DNA from: Edaphobacter sp. 12200R-103
Lineage (GTDB): Bacteria; Acidobacteriota; Terriglobia; Terriglobales; Acidobacteriaceae
NCBI RefSeq assembly: GCF_010093025.1
Contig: NZ_CP048114.1
Coordinates: 2,542,001-2,606,000 of the forward strand
Direction: 5' to 3'
DNA length: 64,000 nucleotides
In this document: positions 62,316 through 64,000 of the stretch, piece by piece
Position numbering within the stretch: position 1 is the stretch's first letter
Layout of the letters: each line of letters starts with the position of its first letter
Made by a program: the position numbers and the translations under genes
Notes under the pieces: model-generated
The model's input: the letters and a program-made list of their open reading frames with translations, nothing else
What the model was told of the DNA's origin: nothing
The model's database searches: none

Positions 62316-62321
62316 TATGAT
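62316..62321 (+). promoter_or_regulatory. TANNNT box upstream of trpE
   Basis: TATGAT, near-consensus, ends 10 bases before ATG 62332 and overlaps two earlier in-frame ATGs (62317, 62320). AAGG also lies five bases before 62332. Confidence 0.4.
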
Positions 62322-62331
62322 GAAGGCAGTT

Positions 62332-63846
62332 ATGCCTGTTTCCAGCACAAACTCCCTGCCCTCAGAGCGCGATTTTCTGCGGCTTGGCCGCACGCATACG
62401 CTCGTCCCCGTTTACCGAACCGTAGCCGCCGATCTGGAGACGCCGGTCTCGGCGTTTCTGCGGATTGCAGCCGAAGAGCCGGAGGCGTTTCTGCTGGAGT
62501 CGGTCGAGGGCGGCGAGCATGTGGGCCGCTATACCTTCATCGGTATCGAGCCGTACAAGAAGATGATCTCGCGCGGCGACCAGATTACGGTGCGTGAAGG
62601 ACGCAAGACCATGTCCTTTACCGGCGATATCTTTACTGAGCTGAAGAAGGCACTGAGCGGCCACAGGCCTGCGAAGCTGTCCGGGCTGCCTCCCTTCACT
62701 GCGGGCGCTGTGGGCTTCTTTGCCTACGACGTCGTGCGGCAGATCGAGAAGCTGCCGGCGACAGCGAAGGATGAGCTCGGCGTGCCGGACGCCTGCCTGA
62801 TGTTCTTTGACCAGGTGCTGGCCTTCGATCATGTGAAGAAAGAGATTCACCTGATCGTCACTGTCGATCTTGCCCGCGAGAGGAGCGAAGGAGCCCATGC
62901 CCGTGCGGTCAGGCGTCTGAACAGGCTGGAGAAACGCCTGCACGACCCTCTGCCTGCGATGAAGAAGCGCAAGCCATTGGGCAAGCTGAAGCTCGAACCG
63001 CGGACGCCGAAGGCGAAGTTTCTGAAGGGCGTAGAGAAGACCAAGGAGTACATCGCTGCGGGGGATGTCTTCCAGTGTGTGCTTTCGCAGCGTTTCGACT
63101 GCGAGCCGGGCGTGGATGCCTTTGAGATTTATCGCGCGCTGCGAATCGTCAATCCTTCTCCGTACATGTACTTTTTGCGGTTTGGACTGGATGAGGAAAC
63201 GGCCAAGAAGAAGCCGGTGGCCCATCACATTGTCGGCTCGTCGCCGGAGCTTCTAGTGCGCGTGCATGGGCGTGATGTGGAGTATCGCCCCATCGCAGGT
63301 ACACGTCCACGGTCGGCAGACGAGGTGGAAGACCGGCGCATCGAAGCAGAGCTTCGCGATGATGAAAAGGAGCGTGCCGAGCACATCATGCTGGTCGACC
63401 TGGGGCGCAACGATGTCGGTCGCGTCAGCGAGTTTGGCAGCGTAAAGGTAAAGGACCTGATGTTTGTGGAGCGCTACAGCCATGTAATGCACCTGGTAAG
63501 CGCGCTTGAGGGCAGGTTGAAGGACGGGCTGACACCGATCGACGCACTCCGCGCCTGCTTTCCGGCCGGGACGCTGAGCGGAGCACCAAAGGTACGCGCG
63601 ATGGAGATTATCGAAGAGCTGGAGCCGTCACGCCGCGGCGTCTATGGAGGCAGCGTATTGTATGCGGACTTCAGCGGCAATCTGGACTCGTGCATCGCCA
63701 TTCGCACGCTGTACATGAACGGCCCGCATGGCCATATTCAATCGGGCGGCGGTGTGGTGGCCGACTCCGTTCCGATCAAGGAGTATGAGGAGTCGGTGAA
63801 CAAGGCCAAGGCGGTCGTGCGGGCGATTGAACGAGCGCGGGGGTAG
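62332..63846 (+). CDS. trpE: anthranilate synthase component I
   Basis: About 504 residues. LLES (54-57) is the tryptophan feedback-binding motif, and GRYTFIG follows. The chorismate-binding domain has VFQCVLSQRF, NPSPYMYFLRF, IVGSSPELLVRV, PIAGTRPR, HIMLVDLGRNDVGRVS, FPAGTLSGAPKVRAMEII and YGGSVLYADFSGNLDSCIAI, all standard. With a TrpG amidotransferase it makes anthranilate from chorismate. No trpG is inside the window; the gene to the right is on the other strand. The start is uncertain among 62305 (GTG), 62317 and 62332; the last suits the short box-to-start spacing. Confidence 0.95.
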   Translation: MPVSSTNSLPSERDFLRLGRTHTLVPVYRTVAADLETPVSAFLRIAAEEPEAFLLESVEGGEHVGRYTFIGIEPYKKMISRGDQITVREGRKTMSFTGDIFTELKKALSGHRPAKLSGLPPFTAGAVGFFAYDVVRQIEKLPATAKDELGVPDACLMFFDQVLAFDHVKKEIHLIVTVDLARERSEGAHARAVRRLNRLEKRLHDPLPAMKKRKPLGKLKLEPRTPKAKFLKGVEKTKEYIAAGDVFQCVLSQRFDCEPGVDAFEIYRALRIVNPSPYMYFLRFGLDEETAKKKPVAHHIVGSSPELLVRVHGRDVEYRPIAGTRPRSADEVEDRRIEAELRDDEKERAEHIMLVDLGRNDVGRVSEFGSVKVKDLMFVERYSHVMHLVSALEGRLKDGLTPIDALRACFPAGTLSGAPKVRAMEIIEELEPSRRGVYGGSVLYADFSGNLDSCIAIRTLYMNGPHGHIQSGGGVVADSVPIKEYEESVNKAKAVVRAIERARG

Positions 63847-63849
63847 ACC

Positions 63850-64000
63850 CTACGCCAGCTTTTTCGAACCGGCATCAACGGTCTTTGCCTCGGCATCCTG
63901 CTTGCCGGAGTGGAGCATCCAAAGGACGCCCCCAACGACCTGCGCGGCGGAGATGGCGCGGGTGAGGTTGGGGTGGTCTTCAAGGGACTGCATCAGGTTC
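63850..64000 (-). CDS. C-terminal end of an unidentified protein, partial
   Basis: The minus strand is open from the window edge to TAG at 63850-63852, giving the last 49 codons: NLMQSLEDHPNLTRAISAAQ, VVGGVLWMLHSGKQDAEAK, then a Lys-containing end. One hydrophobic patch (AAQVVGGVLWML) might be a membrane segment. The stop lies three bases from the trpE stop (convergent). Too little is present to name it. Confidence 0.45.
   Translation of the reverse strand, partial: NLMQSLEDHPNLTRAISAAQVVGGVLWMLHSGKQDAEAKTVDAGSKKLA

Overview
The window looks like a chromosomal segment of an acidobacterium of the Terriglobales type (Granulicella, Terriglobus or Edaphobacter relatives). This is inferred from GC-rich coding DNA, the gene families present (M13 peptidase, DUF3999/DUF2339 pair, Ig-like repeat protein with a late hydrophobic insert, YpdA-type disulfide reductase), outer-membrane proteins that imply a diderm envelope, and short intergenic palindromic repeats. 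No species can be named from sequence alone. It is core-genome in character: no phage, transposase, CRISPR array, rRNA or tRNA was seen.

Layout. 1-5.5 kb: HAD phosphatase (partial), threonine synthase, 3-methyladenine DNA glycosylase, a secreted beta-lactamase-fold hydrolase and a MATE exporter. 5.8-11.1 kb (minus strand): FUSC exporter, EamA/DMT transporter, M13 metallopeptidase. 11.3-16.7 kb: a secreted protein of unknown function, rpsT on the minus strand, then a ybeZ-ybeY-corC-like translation/ribosome operon. 16.9-19.2 kb: nrdR, an NAD-type isocitrate dehydrogenase, a small membrane protein. 19.2-25.8 kb: aspartate-family amino-acid cluster asd-lysC-dapB-M29 aminopeptidase, then dapA-dapD. 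25.8-35.6 kb: a flavin disulfide oxidoreductase, RNase J, a patatin-barrel outer-membrane protein preceded by a small upstream ORF, a threonine dehydratase-like enzyme, an SH3/TPR secreted protein with GNAT, UppP and a DUF2383 protein.

36-50.8 kb: FtsK translocase; DUF2339-DUF3999 membrane pair divergent from two response regulators and YpdA; an ABC-2 exporter; an SDR; an OmpA-family protein; and a solitary GvpL/GvpF-family protein with no gas-vesicle shell gene nearby. 51-64 kb: DUF481 barrel, cytochrome c, small barrel protein, aspartase divergent from class I fumarase, a decayed gene, PgsA, a frameshifted secreted protein, an Ig-like repeat protein, glutamate dehydrogenase, TrpE and a partial gene at the edge.

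Across genes: thrC, asd, lysC, dapABD and the threonine dehydratase-like gene cover most of an aspartate-to-lysine/threonine branch; aspartase, fumarase, isocitrate dehydrogenase and glutamate dehydrogenase connect amino-acid nitrogen with the TCA cycle. Two global sequence signals stand out: a TANNNT box lying only about 6-10 bases upstream of many first-gene start codons (suggesting leaderless mRNAs), and at least seven intergenic copies of a REP-like inverted repeat.
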